A stretch of DNA of 5,761 nucleotides from NCBI GenBank assembly GCA_017431395.1, contig JAFRLD010000130.1, forward strand, positions 1 to 5,761. Reading direction: 5' to 3'. The position numbers and the translations under genes were made by a program. The notes under the pieces are model-generated. The model searched no databases and was not told the origin of the DNA. It saw only the letters and a program-made list of their open reading frames with translations. Positions 1 through 5,761 of this stretch are shown here, piece by piece; position 1 is the first letter of the stretch, and each line of letters starts with the position of its first letter. Source of the stretch: Bacillota bacterium (GTDB lineage Bacteria > Bacillota > Clostridia > Peptostreptococcales > Anaerovoracaceae).

Positions 1-93
1 ATCCACGCGACCCTTCAGTCCCATCCGGATGTAACGACGCGAAGCGAAGGCGAAGAACCTTACAGAAGAGTCATCATCGAACTGAAAAAATAA
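1..93 (+). CDS. khpB: Jag/KhpB RNA-binding protein, C-terminal end (5' truncated)
   Basis: Only the last 30 codons and the TAA stop are present; the rest lies before the window. The visible peptide ends in a stretch containing SEGEEPYRRVIIELKK, the usual ending of the R3H domain of Jag/KhpB (SpoIIIJ-associated protein). The family is a cytoplasmic single-stranded nucleic acid-binding protein with Jag-N, KH and R3H domains; it partners with KhpA in many Firmicutes and is linked to cell elongation and division. Its place directly before mnmE matches the conserved yidC-jag-mnmE-mnmG order near the origin. The identification rests on this short tail plus gene order. No frameshift is visible. The domains upstream cannot be judged from this window. 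Confidence 0.85.
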   Translation: MHATLQSHPDVTTRSEGEEPYRRVIIELKK

Positions 94-96
94 AGA

Positions 97-128
97 AAAC
101 AGGAGTCCGCGCTAAGCGGACTCTGTTT
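97..128 (+). terminator. Stem-loop between jag and mnmE, possible terminator or attenuator
   Basis: A perfect 8-bp GC-rich stem (GAGTCCGC at 103-110 with GCGGACTC at 116-123) closes a 5-nt loop, GCTAA. With G102 bulged, AAACA (97-101) can also pair with TGTTT (124-128), giving a 13-bp stem. It begins 3 nt after the jag stop, as expected for an intrinsic terminator. However, the T-rich tail is short and broken (TGTTTGTAT), so termination on the + strand may be partial. The hairpin ends 4 nt before the GGAG of mnmE, so it could also affect mnmE translation. The stem is seen directly; its function is inferred. Confidence 0.55.
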
Positions 129-132
129 GTAT

Positions 133-136
133 GGAG
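133..136 (+). promoter_or_regulatory. Ribosome binding site that fixes the mnmE start
   Basis: GGAG lies 5 nt before the ATG at 142. This favours that ATG over the in-frame TTG at 127, which falls inside the 3' arm of the hairpin and has no Shine-Dalgarno at a usable distance. Confidence 0.7.
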
Positions 137-141
137 ACATT

Positions 142-1515
142 ATGGAAGATACGATTGCAGCCATCGGAACACCTCTGGGTGAAGGAGGAATCGGAGTCAT
201 AAGGATCAGCGGACCGCAGGCACAGAATGTACTTGAAGAAGTATTCGAGCCTGGCGGGGATGGAGGCAGCCTCACCGGCCGCCGGCTGATGTATGGCCGG
301 ATCATAGATAAGGATCATAATCATATCATTGATGAATGTATGGCCGTTTTTATGAAAGGTCCGAAGACTTATACCGCAGAAGATACGGCAGAAATAAGTT
401 GTCACGGGAGCATGGTATCCCTGCAGAATGCCCTGCAGTTGGTCCTTCGCAAAGGAGCCAGACTGGCAGAGCCCGGGGAATTCACCAAGAGAGCATTTCT
501 GAACGGGAGAATCGACCTGTCTCAGGCGGAAGCCGTGATCGATGTGGTGAAGGCGAAGACGGACCGCAGCTTCGATGTGGCGATCTCCCAGCTTCAGGGA
601 GGCCTTTCCCTTAAAGTGTCCGAAATAAGAACTATGCTTCTGGACCTTCTCGTAGATATAACGGTCAATATCGATTATCCGGATGAGGATATCGAGGAGA
701 TCACTTATGAGAAGATGGAGGATAATATCGTATTGATCAGCGAGAAGATCTCGGGCCTGCAGGAGACCGCACATACCGGACGGATGCTCCGGGAAGGCCT
801 GCGGGTCGTGATCACCGGACGGCCGAATGTAGGCAAGTCCTCCTTGATGAATGCCCTTCTCCGTGAAAACAGAGCGATCGTTACAGAGATTCCGGGAACA
901 ACAAGGGATACGATCGAGGAAAGCGTCAGTATCCGGAACATCCCGATCCATCTGATCGATACGGCAGGGATCCATGAGACCGAAGACGTCGTCGAGAAGA
1001 TGGGGATCGAACGCAGCAAAGACGCATTTAATCATGCGGACTACATCATCCTGGTGCTGGATGCGAGTGAGGAACTGACAGAAGAAGACAGGATGCTGAT
1101 GTCCTATATCGGCGGACGTAATTCGCTGGTACTGATGAACAAGCAGGACCTTGGCATGAAGCTGGATCCGGAGGAGATCCGGGCCGCCCTCCCCTCCTGC
1201 CGGCTGCTTCCCGCATCGATAAAGAACGGAACAGGTCTTGATGAGCTGGAAGATGAGATCGAGTCTCTGGTCTACGGAAGCAACAGTCCGAGGGAAGACC
1301 ATGTGATGGTGAACAATGTGAGACACATCCACCTGCTTGAGCAGGCATCGGAGGATCTGAAGAGATCATTACAGATGATCCGGAGAGCCGAGCCGCTGGA
1401 TTTCATCGAAGTGGATGTCAGAAGCGCATATGATGCATTAGGCGAGATCATCGGAGAAACGGTTTCCGATGATATTCTGAATGAAGTATTCTCCCGGTTC
1501 TGTCTTGGGAAGTAA
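142..1515 (+). CDS. mnmE: tRNA modification GTPase MnmE (TrmE)
   Basis: MnmE is a cytoplasmic, GTP-dependent tRNA modification enzyme. With MnmG it adds the carboxymethylaminomethyl (or aminomethyl) group to C5 of wobble U34, using a methylene-THF carbon. The protein is 457 aa, a normal family length. The N-terminal folate-binding domain (about 1-118) has the usual opening TIAAIGTPLGEGGIGVIRIS. The helical-domain signature GEFTKRAFLNGRIDLSQAEA starts near residue 112. The G domain has G1 GRPNVGKSS (226-234), G2 GTTRD (252-256), G3 DTAG (273-276) and G4 NKQD (333-336). The G5 region reads PASIKNGTG rather than a plain SAK. The C-terminus is the diagnostic FCLGK, with the conserved Cys at 454. 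The ATG at 142 is chosen because GGAG sits 5 nt upstream and the family start is MEDTIAAI-like; a TTG at 127 is in frame but less likely. mnmG follows after 16 nt, consistent with a two-gene unit. All key motifs are intact. Confidence 0.98.
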   Translation: MEDTIAAIGTPLGEGGIGVIRISGPQAQNVLEEVFEPGGDGGSLTGRRLMYGRIIDKDHNHIIDECMAVFMKGPKTYTAEDTAEISCHGSMVSLQNALQLVLRKGARLAEPGEFTKRAFLNGRIDLSQAEAVIDVVKAKTDRSFDVAISQLQGGLSLKVSEIRTMLLDLLVDITVNIDYPDEDIEEITYEKMEDNIVLISEKISGLQETAHTGRMLREGLRVVITGRPNVGKSSLMNALLRENRAIVTEIPGTTRDTIEESVSIRNIPIHLIDTAGIHETEDVVEKMGIERSKDAFNHADYIILVLDASEELTEEDRMLMSYIGGRNSLVLMNKQDLGMKLDPEEIRAALPSCRLLPASIKNGTGLDELEDEIESLVYGSNSPREDHVMVNNVRHIHLLEQASEDLKRSLQMIRRAEPLDFIEVDVRSAYDALGEIIGETVSDDILNEVFSRFCLGK

Positions 1516-1531
1516 GTAATAGAGGAACAAT

Positions 1532-3433
1532 ATGGCGAAGTACCAGATGGGAACATATGATGTGATCGTGATCGGAGCAGGCCACGCCGGATGTGAGGCG
1601 GGGCTTGCCTGCGCGCGCCTTGGGAAAAAGACATTGATGCTTTCGATCAATCTGGAGGCTGTGGCTATGATGGCATGCAACCCATCCATCGGAGGCACCG
1701 GCAAGGGACACCTGGTCTGTGAGGTCGATGCCCTTGGCGGAGAAATGGGACTGAATATCGATAAGACATTCATCCAGAGCCGGATGCTCAATACAGCCAA
1801 AGGGCCTGCGGTGCATTCCCTTCGCGCACAGGCGGATAAGAACCAGTATCACATCGAGATGAAAAAGACGCTGGAAAAAGAGCCGCTGCTGCAGCTTAAG
1901 CAGGGAGAAGTCGTGGACCTGCTTTTGGAAGAAGACGAAAACGGGAGCCAGAGGGTATGCGGTGTCATCCTGAGGACCGGGAGCATCTACCGGGCGAAAG
2001 CGGTCATTCTGGCTACCGGAACATTTCTGGGAGGAAAGGTCTTCATAGGAGACAGCGTGTATGAGAGCGGTCCGAACGGTCTGGCACCATCGACAGAGCT
2101 TGCTGAGAAACTCCGGGAGTATGGGCTTCCCATGCGCCGGTTCAAAACAGGAACGCCGGCCCGTGCTCTTGCGGCAAGTCTGGACTACGAGAAGATGATC
2201 CCTCAGGACGGGGATCCGGAGATCACCCCCTTCTCTTTCATGAACGACCAGATAGAGCCATTTGGCGGGGATCAGATCCGCTGCTGGCTGACCTATACCA
2301 ATGAGAAGACCCACGAGGTCATCCGGGCGAACTTCCAAAGGTCTGCCCTGTTTGGCGGACAGATCGAAGGGGTCGGTCCTAGATACTGCCCTTCGATCGA
2401 GGACAAAGTGAACCGGTTCGCAGACCGTAAACGGCATCAGACCTTCATTGAACCGGAAGGAAGATACACCGACGAGGTCTACATTCAGGGGATGTCTTCC
2501 TCTTTACCGGAGGATGTGCAGGATGCCTTCTACCGTACCATCGATGGCCTGGCGGATCTGGAGATCGTGCGGCCGGCTTATGCTATAGAGTATGACTGCA
2601 TCGATCCGCTTGACCTTAAGGCGACCCTGGAGAACCGGACGATCGGGAACCTGTTCTGTGCCGGTCAGTTCAACGGTAGTTCCGGCTACGAAGAAGCTGC
2701 CGCGCAAGGCCTGATGGCCGGGATCAATGCCGTTTTGAAGATGGACGGCAAAGAACCTTTTATCCTGGACCGCAGCGAGGCATACATAGGCGTACTCATT
2801 GACGATCTCGTGACCAAGGGAACGAATGAACCCTACCGGATCATGACGAGCCGGGCGGAATACCGCCTGCTTCTCCGTCAGGACAATGCCGACCTGCGGC
2901 TGACCGAAAAAAGCTATCAGATCGGGCTGGCGTCAGAGGAGCGGTACCAGAGAATGCTCCACAAGCGCGAGATGATCGAGAAGGAAACAGAACGTTTAAG
3001 AAGAATGGTCGTCCAGCCGGATGTGATCAACCCGATCCTCACAGAAGCCGGGAGCACGCCCATCAGCAGTGCGGCCCCCCTGATCGACCTGCTCAGGCGG
3101 CCGGAGATCACTTATGAGATGACTGCACCCGCAGATCCGGAGCGCCCTGCCCTCTCCCATCATGAGCAGCAGGCGCTAAAAGGACCGATCCGTTATGAGG
3201 GATACATCGAGAAACAGATCCGGCAGGTAGAACGTTTCAAGCGGCTCGAAAACCGGAAGCTGCCGCAGGATCTGGACTACATGTCGATCGAGGGTCTGCG
3301 CATCGAGGCAAGGCAAAAGCTGGACCAGCTCCGTCCGGTCTCTGTGGGTCAGGCATCCAGGATCTCCGGCGTTTCCCCTGCAGACATCAATGTACTGATG
3401 GTGGAACTGGAGCGGGCAAGAAGATCGAAGTAA
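1532..3433 (+). CDS. mnmG: tRNA U34 carboxymethylaminomethyl synthesis enzyme MnmG (GidA)
   Basis: MnmG is the FAD- and NADH-dependent partner of MnmE in wobble-uridine (cmnm5U34) synthesis and acts as an alpha2-beta2 complex in the cytoplasm. The protein is 633 aa, the usual length. The N-terminal Rossmann FAD-binding motif is [10 protein letters not shown] (G15, G17, G20). Next comes the [13 protein letters not shown] region with Cys49. The first GidA signature is [11 protein letters not shown] (282-292), with its conserved Cys at 286. The second signature begins [17 protein letters not shown] at 377. The C-terminal helical part ends in the conserved [20 protein letters not shown] and [11 protein letters not shown] stretches, which in this family contribute to the MnmE interaction. 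AGAGGA at 1521-1526 lies 5 nt before the ATG, and no other start fits better. The gene begins 16 nt after mnmE with no promoter or terminator between them, so it is very likely cotranscribed. No anomalies were seen. Confidence 0.98.
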   Translation: MAKYQMGTYDVIVIGAGHAGCEAGLACARLGKKTLMLSINLEAVAMMACNPSIGGTGKGHLVCEVDALGGEMGLNIDKTFIQSRMLNTAKGPAVHSLRAQADKNQYHIEMKKTLEKEPLLQLKQGEVVDLLLEEDENGSQRVCGVILRTGSIYRAKAVILATGTFLGGKVFIGDSVYESGPNGLAPSTELAEKLREYGLPMRRFKTGTPARALAASLDYEKMIPQDGDPEITPFSFMNDQIEPFGGDQIRCWLTYTNEKTHEVIRANFQRSALFGGQIEGVGPRYCPSIEDKVNRFADRKRHQTFIEPEGRYTDEVYIQGMSSSLPEDVQDAFYRTIDGLADLEIVRPAYAIEYDCIDPLDLKATLENRTIGNLFCAGQFNGSSGYEEAAAQGLMAGINAVLKMDGKEPFILDRSEAYIGVLIDDLVTKGTNEPYRIMTSRAEYRLLLRQDNADLRLTEKSYQIGLASEERYQRMLHKREMIEKETERLRRMVVQPDVINPILTEAGSTPISSAAPLIDLLRRPEITYEMTAPADPERPALSHHEQQALKGPIRYEGYIEKQIRQVERFKRLENRKLPQDLDYMSIEGLRIEARQKLDQLRPVSVGQASRISGVSPADINVLMVELERARRSK

Positions 3434-3475
3434 GAAAGTTTTAAGGCGGAGCACGGCGGGAGCATGGCATTGATT

Positions 3476-3480
3476 GGAGA
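3476..3480 (+). promoter_or_regulatory. Ribosome binding site favouring the downstream rsmG start
   Basis: GGAGA lies 7 nt before the ATG at 3488. The alternative in-frame ATG at 3464 has GGAG either 1 nt away (3459-3462, too close) or 12 nt away (3448-3451, rather far), so 3488 is preferred. Confidence 0.6.
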
Positions 3481-3487
3481 AGAAACG

Positions 3488-4183
3488 ATGGAGCAGCTGA
3501 GAAATCTGATAAAAGCTGTGAACGATAAGGATGCAGAGCGGAAGGAAGACCAGCTTTTGCAGTACATGGAACTCGTGCTGGAACGAAACCAGCATGTGAA
3601 CCTGACGGCGATCACAGACCGGGACGAGTTTATAAGAAAACACTATATCGAGTCCCTTGCAGCGGCTGCCCTGCCGGAATTTCAAGCAGCAGAGACCGTG
3701 ATCGATCTCGGGACCGGCGGAGGATTCCCCGGGGTGCCACTGGCGATCGTGTTCCCGGAGAAACAGTTCACACTGGTCGATTCGCTGAACAAGAGGATCC
3801 GGATCATACAGGAATTCTGCGAGACGCTTGGGATCAGGAATGTCACGGCAATCCATGGGCGTGCGGAAGACCTGGGACAGCAGGAAGACCTGCGGGAATC
3901 CTTCGAAGCCTGTGTTTCCCGTGCGGTAGCGGATATGCGCGTGCTGGCCGAATACTGCCTGCCGTTCGTGAAAGTTGGCGGAGCCTTTATCGCTTACAAA
4001 AGCTCTGACTGCAGCGAGGAACTGCAGGGAGCGAAGCGGGCGATCGGGCTTCTCGGCGGAGGCGCCTGCCGTCTGGCCTCTGCAGAGTCCGAGGAACATC
4101 TCCTGGTAGTGATCCCTAAAGATAAGCCGACTCCGAAGCAGTATCCCCGCCGGGCGGGAACGCCTGGAAAGAAGCCGTTATAA
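3488..4183 (+). CDS. rsmG: 16S rRNA (guanine-N7)-methyltransferase RsmG (GidB)
   Basis: RsmG uses S-adenosylmethionine to methylate N7 of G527 (E. coli numbering) in helix 18 of 16S rRNA, close to the decoding site; loss in other bacteria gives low-level streptomycin resistance. From this start the protein is 231 aa, within family range. An N-terminal helical part leads into the NQHVNLTAI motif, where the family usually has N-x-x-x-NLT. The SAM-binding loop is IDLGTGGGFPGVPLAI (72-87). Further on are SRAVADMRVLAEYCLP and VGGAFIAYKS, the usual family blocks. The C-terminus, YPRRAGTPGKKPL, matches the conserved Y-P-R-x-x-G-x-P ending. The start at 3488 is supported by GGAGA 7 nt upstream; an in-frame ATG at 3464 would add 8 residues (MALIGEET). 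The gap to mnmG is 54 nt with no terminator, so it probably belongs to the mnmE-mnmG unit. The identification is firm; only the exact start is open. Confidence 0.96.
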   Translation: MEQLRNLIKAVNDKDAERKEDQLLQYMELVLERNQHVNLTAITDRDEFIRKHYIESLAAAALPEFQAAETVIDLGTGGGFPGVPLAIVFPEKQFTLVDSLNKRIRIIQEFCETLGIRNVTAIHGRAEDLGQQEDLRESFEACVSRAVADMRVLAEYCLPFVKVGGAFIAYKSSDCSEELQGAKRAIGLLGGGACRLASAESEEHLLVVIPKDKPTPKQYPRRAGTPGKKPL

Positions 4184-4249
4184 CCGGCGCCGGGAGATGG
4201 TATAAATTTACAGTATAATAAATATATGGTAAACCCTGCCATTTCAACA

Positions 4250-4270
4250 GTTTCACGTTTCACGTGAAAC
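4250..4270. repeat. Three 7-bp parS half-sites in tandem (two direct, one inverted)
   Basis: GTTTCAC occurs at 4250-4256 and again at 4257-4263 (the latter's last bases are shared in the palindrome centre), followed by the reverse complement GTGAAAC at 4264-4270. The second and third units form parS. The first is an extra direct copy, and its last C replaces the consensus T at parS position 1. Confidence 0.85.
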
Positions 4271-4271
4271 A
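4256..4271. promoter_or_regulatory. parS: parS centromere-like site (ParB-binding palindrome)
   Basis: The 16-mer CGTTTCACGTGAAACA matches the well-known bacterial parS consensus TGTTTCACGTGAAACA at 15 of 16 positions; only the first base differs. The inner 14 bp (4257-4270) are a perfect palindrome. In known systems a ParB dimer loads here, binds CTP, and slides and spreads onto neighbouring DNA, while ParA and SMC act on the resulting complex. It lies about 100 bp before parA, in the expected neighbourhood. An additional half-site (GTTTCAC, 4250-4256) abuts it on the left. I saw no second parS in the window. Confidence 0.93.
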
Positions 4272-4300
4272 TTTTCTTTTTTTGTGCAGAAATATAATGC

Positions 4301-4329
4301 GTGACGTATGAATATAATTAGTATATAAT
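4301..4329 (+). promoter_or_regulatory. Predicted sigma-A-type promoter of parA-parB
   Basis: GTGACG (4301-4306; four of six matches to TTGACA) and a perfect TATAAT (4324-4329) are separated by exactly 17 nt. Transcription would start near 4336, about 37 nt before the parA start codon. The -35 box lies 30 bp downstream of parS, so spreading ParB could reach it; this is inference. TATAAT hexamers at 4293 and 4313 lack a good -35 at the right distance. Confidence 0.65.
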
Positions 4330-4360
4330 GAAACGGTATTATTTTTAGAAGCATTGAAAC

Positions 4361-4365
4361 GGAGG
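4361..4365 (+). promoter_or_regulatory. Strong ribosome binding site for the TTG start of parA
   Basis: GGAGG lies 7 nt before the TTG at 4373. The strong Shine-Dalgarno, with no nearby in-frame ATG upstream of the conserved N-terminus, decides the use of the rare start codon. Confidence 0.85.
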
Positions 4366-4372
4366 ACACAAA

Positions 4373-5146
4373 TTGGGAAAGGCAATTGCGATTTTTAACC
4401 AAAAGGGCGGAGTAGGCAAGACAACGACGAACATCAACCTTGCAGCCTGTCTGGCTATGAAGGGGAAGAAGGTCCTCGTTCTTGATATTGACCCGCAGGG
4501 AAATACGACCAGTGGGCTCGGGTTTTCCAAGAGAGACCTGGATCTTACGACCCATGAGATCCTGATCGAGGATGATGTCCATCCGGCGGAAGCCGTTCTG
4601 CCGACTGGGGTTGAGAACCTTTATATCATGCCGGCCAGCGTGCAGCTGGCAGGAGCCGAGGTCGAGCTGATCAATATGCCGGGACGTGAGAAGAGGCTAA
4701 AAATGGCCATCGATATCCTGAAGCCGGATTACGATTATATCTTCATCGACTGTCCCCCATCGCTGGGATTTCTTACGATCAATTCCCTGACCGCAGTGGA
4801 TTCCGTTCTGATCCCGATCCAATGCGAGTTTTATGCACTGGAGGGCGTCAGCCAGCTGATGAGCACGATCGATATCGTCCGGACGAACCTGAATCCGGAC
4901 CTGGAGATCGAAGGCGTCATCTTAAGCATGTTTGACGGCAGGACCAACCTCTCGGTACAGGTCGTTGAGGAAGTCAAGAAATACTTCCGGGAGAAGGTCT
5001 ACGCTACGGTCATTCCGAGAAATGTCCGGCTGGCAGAGGCGCCAAGCCATGGGATGCCGGTCATTCAATATGATCCGCGCTCTACGGGAGCACACGCTTA
5101 TATGGAATTCGCCGACGAGTTCCTTGAATCTGAGGGGGCTAAATAA
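4373..5146 (+). CDS. parA: Chromosome-partitioning ATPase ParA (Soj)
   Basis: ParA/Soj is a deviant Walker ATPase. It binds DNA as an ATP dimer, is stimulated by ParB at parS, and helps segregate origins; in Bacillus it also controls DnaA. The protein is 257 aa, the size of chromosomal Soj proteins without an N-terminal DNA-binding extension. The deviant Walker A is KGGVGKTT (11-18), with the signature Lys11 and catalytic-site Lys16. Walker A' is DIDPQGNTTSG, with D38 and D40; G12, K16 and D40 align by number with the well-studied B. subtilis Soj residues. Walker B is YIFIDCPPSLG, with D126. The late blocks FDGRTNLSVQVVEEVKKYF and VIPRNVRLAEAPSHG are typical. Translation begins at TTG, supported by GGAGG 7 nt upstream and by the family start MGK-IAI-NQKGG. 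The gene has its own promoter and is followed without a gap by parB. All active-site residues are present. Confidence 0.97.
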   Translation: MGKAIAIFNQKGGVGKTTTNINLAACLAMKGKKVLVLDIDPQGNTTSGLGFSKRDLDLTTHEILIEDDVHPAEAVLPTGVENLYIMPASVQLAGAEVELINMPGREKRLKMAIDILKPDYDYIFIDCPPSLGFLTINSLTAVDSVLIPIQCEFYALEGVSQLMSTIDIVRTNLNPDLEIEGVILSMFDGRTNLSVQVVEEVKKYFREKVYATVIPRNVRLAEAPSHGMPVIQYDPRSTGAHAYMEFADEFLESEGAK

Positions 5147-5761
5147 ATGGCAGCACAGAAAAAAGCAAGGGGACTCGGCCGGGGCCTGGATGCGCTCTTT
5201 GGCGACGTTGAGGTAAGCCCGGCGAAGACGCGGTCTGCGCCGAAAAAAAACGGAAGTGCCGCGAAAACCGAGGTTGAGACGAAGGATGAATCTGAAGAGC
5301 TTCCGGATGGAGGCCTTCGATACATCGATATCAACGATATCAAACCGAATGCATCCCAGCCGAGAAAGAATTTCGATGAGGATAAACTGGAGGAACTGGC
5401 AGAATCCATCGATCAACATGGATTGATCCAGCCGCTTGTTTTGCGCGCGGCAGGACAGGGCTATGAGATCGTTGCAGGGGAACGCCGCTGGCGTGCCGCC
5501 CGTATGATCGGTCTGAAAGAGCTGCCCTGCATCGTCCGGGAACTCACCGATGAAGAAAACATGCTGATGGCGATCATAGAGAATATGCAGAGAGAGGATC
5601 TGAATCCGATCGAGGAGGCGGAAGGGCTGAAGCAGATGATCGACACCTATGGGCTGACGCAGGAGCAGGTCTCCCGGGGCGTCGGCAAGAGCAGGCCATA
5701 TATCACCAACAGCCTGCGGCTTCTCAAACTTCCTCCTAAGATCCGGTATCTGACAGCAGAT
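5147..5761 (+). CDS. parB: Chromosome-partitioning protein ParB (Spo0J), 3' truncated by the window
   Basis: ParB is the parS-binding CTPase clamp that marks the origin region, recruits SMC and stimulates ParA. The 205 visible codons run open to the window end; full-length family members have roughly 280-300 residues, so the C-terminal dimerisation domain lies beyond the window. The N-terminus has the ParA-interacting GLGRGLDALFGD motif (residues 9-20), then a charged low-complexity linker to about 55. The ParB/Srx-like CTP-binding domain follows, with QPRKNFDEDKLEELAESI, HGLIQPLVLR, GERRWRAAR (111-119) and ENMQREDLNP (145-154). The helix-turn-helix, LTQEQVSRGVGKSRPYI and onward (about 170-196), should read parS. 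The ATG directly follows the parA TAA with no spacer. A GAGGGGG at 5132-5138 inside the parA end, 8 nt upstream, serves as its ribosome binding site, so the two genes are probably translationally coupled. Confidence 0.96.
   Translation, partial: MAAQKKARGLGRGLDALFGDVEVSPAKTRSAPKKNGSAAKTEVETKDESEELPDGGLRYIDINDIKPNASQPRKNFDEDKLEELAESIDQHGLIQPLVLRAAGQGYEIVAGERRWRAARMIGLKELPCIVRELTDEENMLMAIIENMQREDLNPIEEAEGLKQMIDTYGLTQEQVSRGVGKSRPYITNSLRLLKLPPKIRYLTAD

Larger units (their letters stand above)
4250..4283 (+). terminator. Intrinsic terminator of the mnmE-mnmG-rsmG unit, overlapping parS
   Basis: GTTTCACG (4250-4257) pairs perfectly with CGTGAAAC (4263-4270), giving an 8-bp stem with four GC pairs and a 5-nt loop, TTTCA. 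An A and then a tract of four T, one C and seven T (4272-4283) follow at once. This is the standard form of a rho-independent terminator and lies 66 nt after the rsmG stop. The 3' arm of the stem is the right half of parS, and the 5' arm comes from an extra parS half-site. Stem strength is moderate. Function is inferred from form and position. Confidence 0.7.
4184..4372. other. AT-rich intergenic region between rsmG and parA with parS, terminator and promoter
   Basis: These 189 bp are much richer in A and T than the flanking genes. They begin with a 10-bp GC palindrome (CCGGCGCCGG, 4184-4193) directly after the rsmG stop. A weak 6-bp stem (4226-4231 with 4237-4242, including one G-T pair) has no T-tract. 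Then come parS/terminator (4250-4283), the parA promoter (4301-4329) and the parA ribosome binding site. TATAAT occurs four times (4214, 4293, 4313, 4324), but only the last has a convincing -35 partner. No small gene is seen here. Some Bacillus-type clusters place noc between rsmG and parA; it is absent here. Confidence 0.8.

Noticed and set aside
127..141. In-frame TTG start of mnmE at 127
   Set aside because: It lies in the 3' arm of the hairpin, lacks a well-placed Shine-Dalgarno, and would add residues before the conserved MnmE N-terminus.
1186..1300. Unusual G5 loop of MnmE (PASIKNGTG instead of SAK)
   Set aside because: G5 is the least conserved GTPase motif and varies among MnmE proteins, so this is not evidence of a defective enzyme.
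112..1332. Long minus-strand frame opposite mnmE (about 400 codons)
   Set aside because: It is the antisense shadow of a fully intact mnmE. The length reflects codon bias of the real gene, and the peptide resembles no family I know.
1448..2437. Long minus-strand frame opposite mnmG, and similar ones at 3176-4099 and 4922-5419
   Set aside because: These overlap intact, motif-complete genes on the + strand and carry no recognisable domains.
4184..4193. CCGGCGCCGG palindrome just after rsmG as a terminator
   Set aside because: The hairpin could have only a 3-bp stem with a 4-nt loop and no T-tract follows. The stem-loop at 4250-4283 is a far better candidate.
3994..4272. Minus-strand frame starting MFHVKRETVE within the parS region
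   Set aside because: The opening residues are simply parS read as codons, and the rest is the antisense of the rsmG end. There is no ribosome binding site and no family resemblance.
4214..4318. Extra TATAAT hexamers at 4214, 4293 and 4313 as further promoters
   Set aside because: No -35-like hexamer stands 16-18 nt upstream of any of them. In such AT-rich DNA isolated TATAAT copies are expected.

Overview
The window holds a conserved, chromosomal, origin-proximal gene cluster of a low-to-mid GC Gram-positive bacterium. All genes are on the + strand in the order jag/khpB (3' end only) - mnmE - mnmG - rsmG - parS - parA (soj) - parB (spo0J, 5' part only). This order next to oriC is typical of Firmicutes. 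The protein sequences, the absence of a noc gene between rsmG and parA, and the moderate GC content point to a clostridial lineage, probably Lachnospiraceae-like. That taxonomic call is inference from gene order and sequence feel, not from a database comparison.

Layout. Positions 1-93 are the last 30 codons of Jag/KhpB. A strong hairpin at 97-128 follows and ends just before the mnmE ribosome binding site. mnmE (142-1515) and mnmG (1532-3433) are 16 nt apart and encode the two subunits of the MnmEG tRNA wobble-uridine modification complex. rsmG (best start 3488, to 4183) encodes the 16S rRNA m7G methyltransferase. A 189-bp AT-rich gap (4184-4372) carries one near-perfect parS site inside a stem-loop/T-tract that looks like the terminator of the mnmE-mnmG-rsmG unit. 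It also holds a good sigma-A-type promoter for parA. parA (4373-5146, TTG start) and parB (from 5147, cut by the window end) abut with no spacer and form the chromosome segregation operon.

How they work together. MnmE and MnmG jointly install the carboxymethylaminomethyl group (cmnm5) on U34 of certain tRNAs, and RsmG modifies the decoding region of the 16S rRNA, so the first unit serves translation fidelity. ParB loads on parS and ParA responds to it, serving origin segregation and control of replication initiation.

No new biological system is present as far as the sequence shows. Every gene is a well-known housekeeping gene with intact motifs. The one arrangement worth a second look is in the rsmG-parA gap: a duplicated parS half-site lets the same bases act as a ParB-binding site in DNA and as an intrinsic terminator hairpin in RNA.
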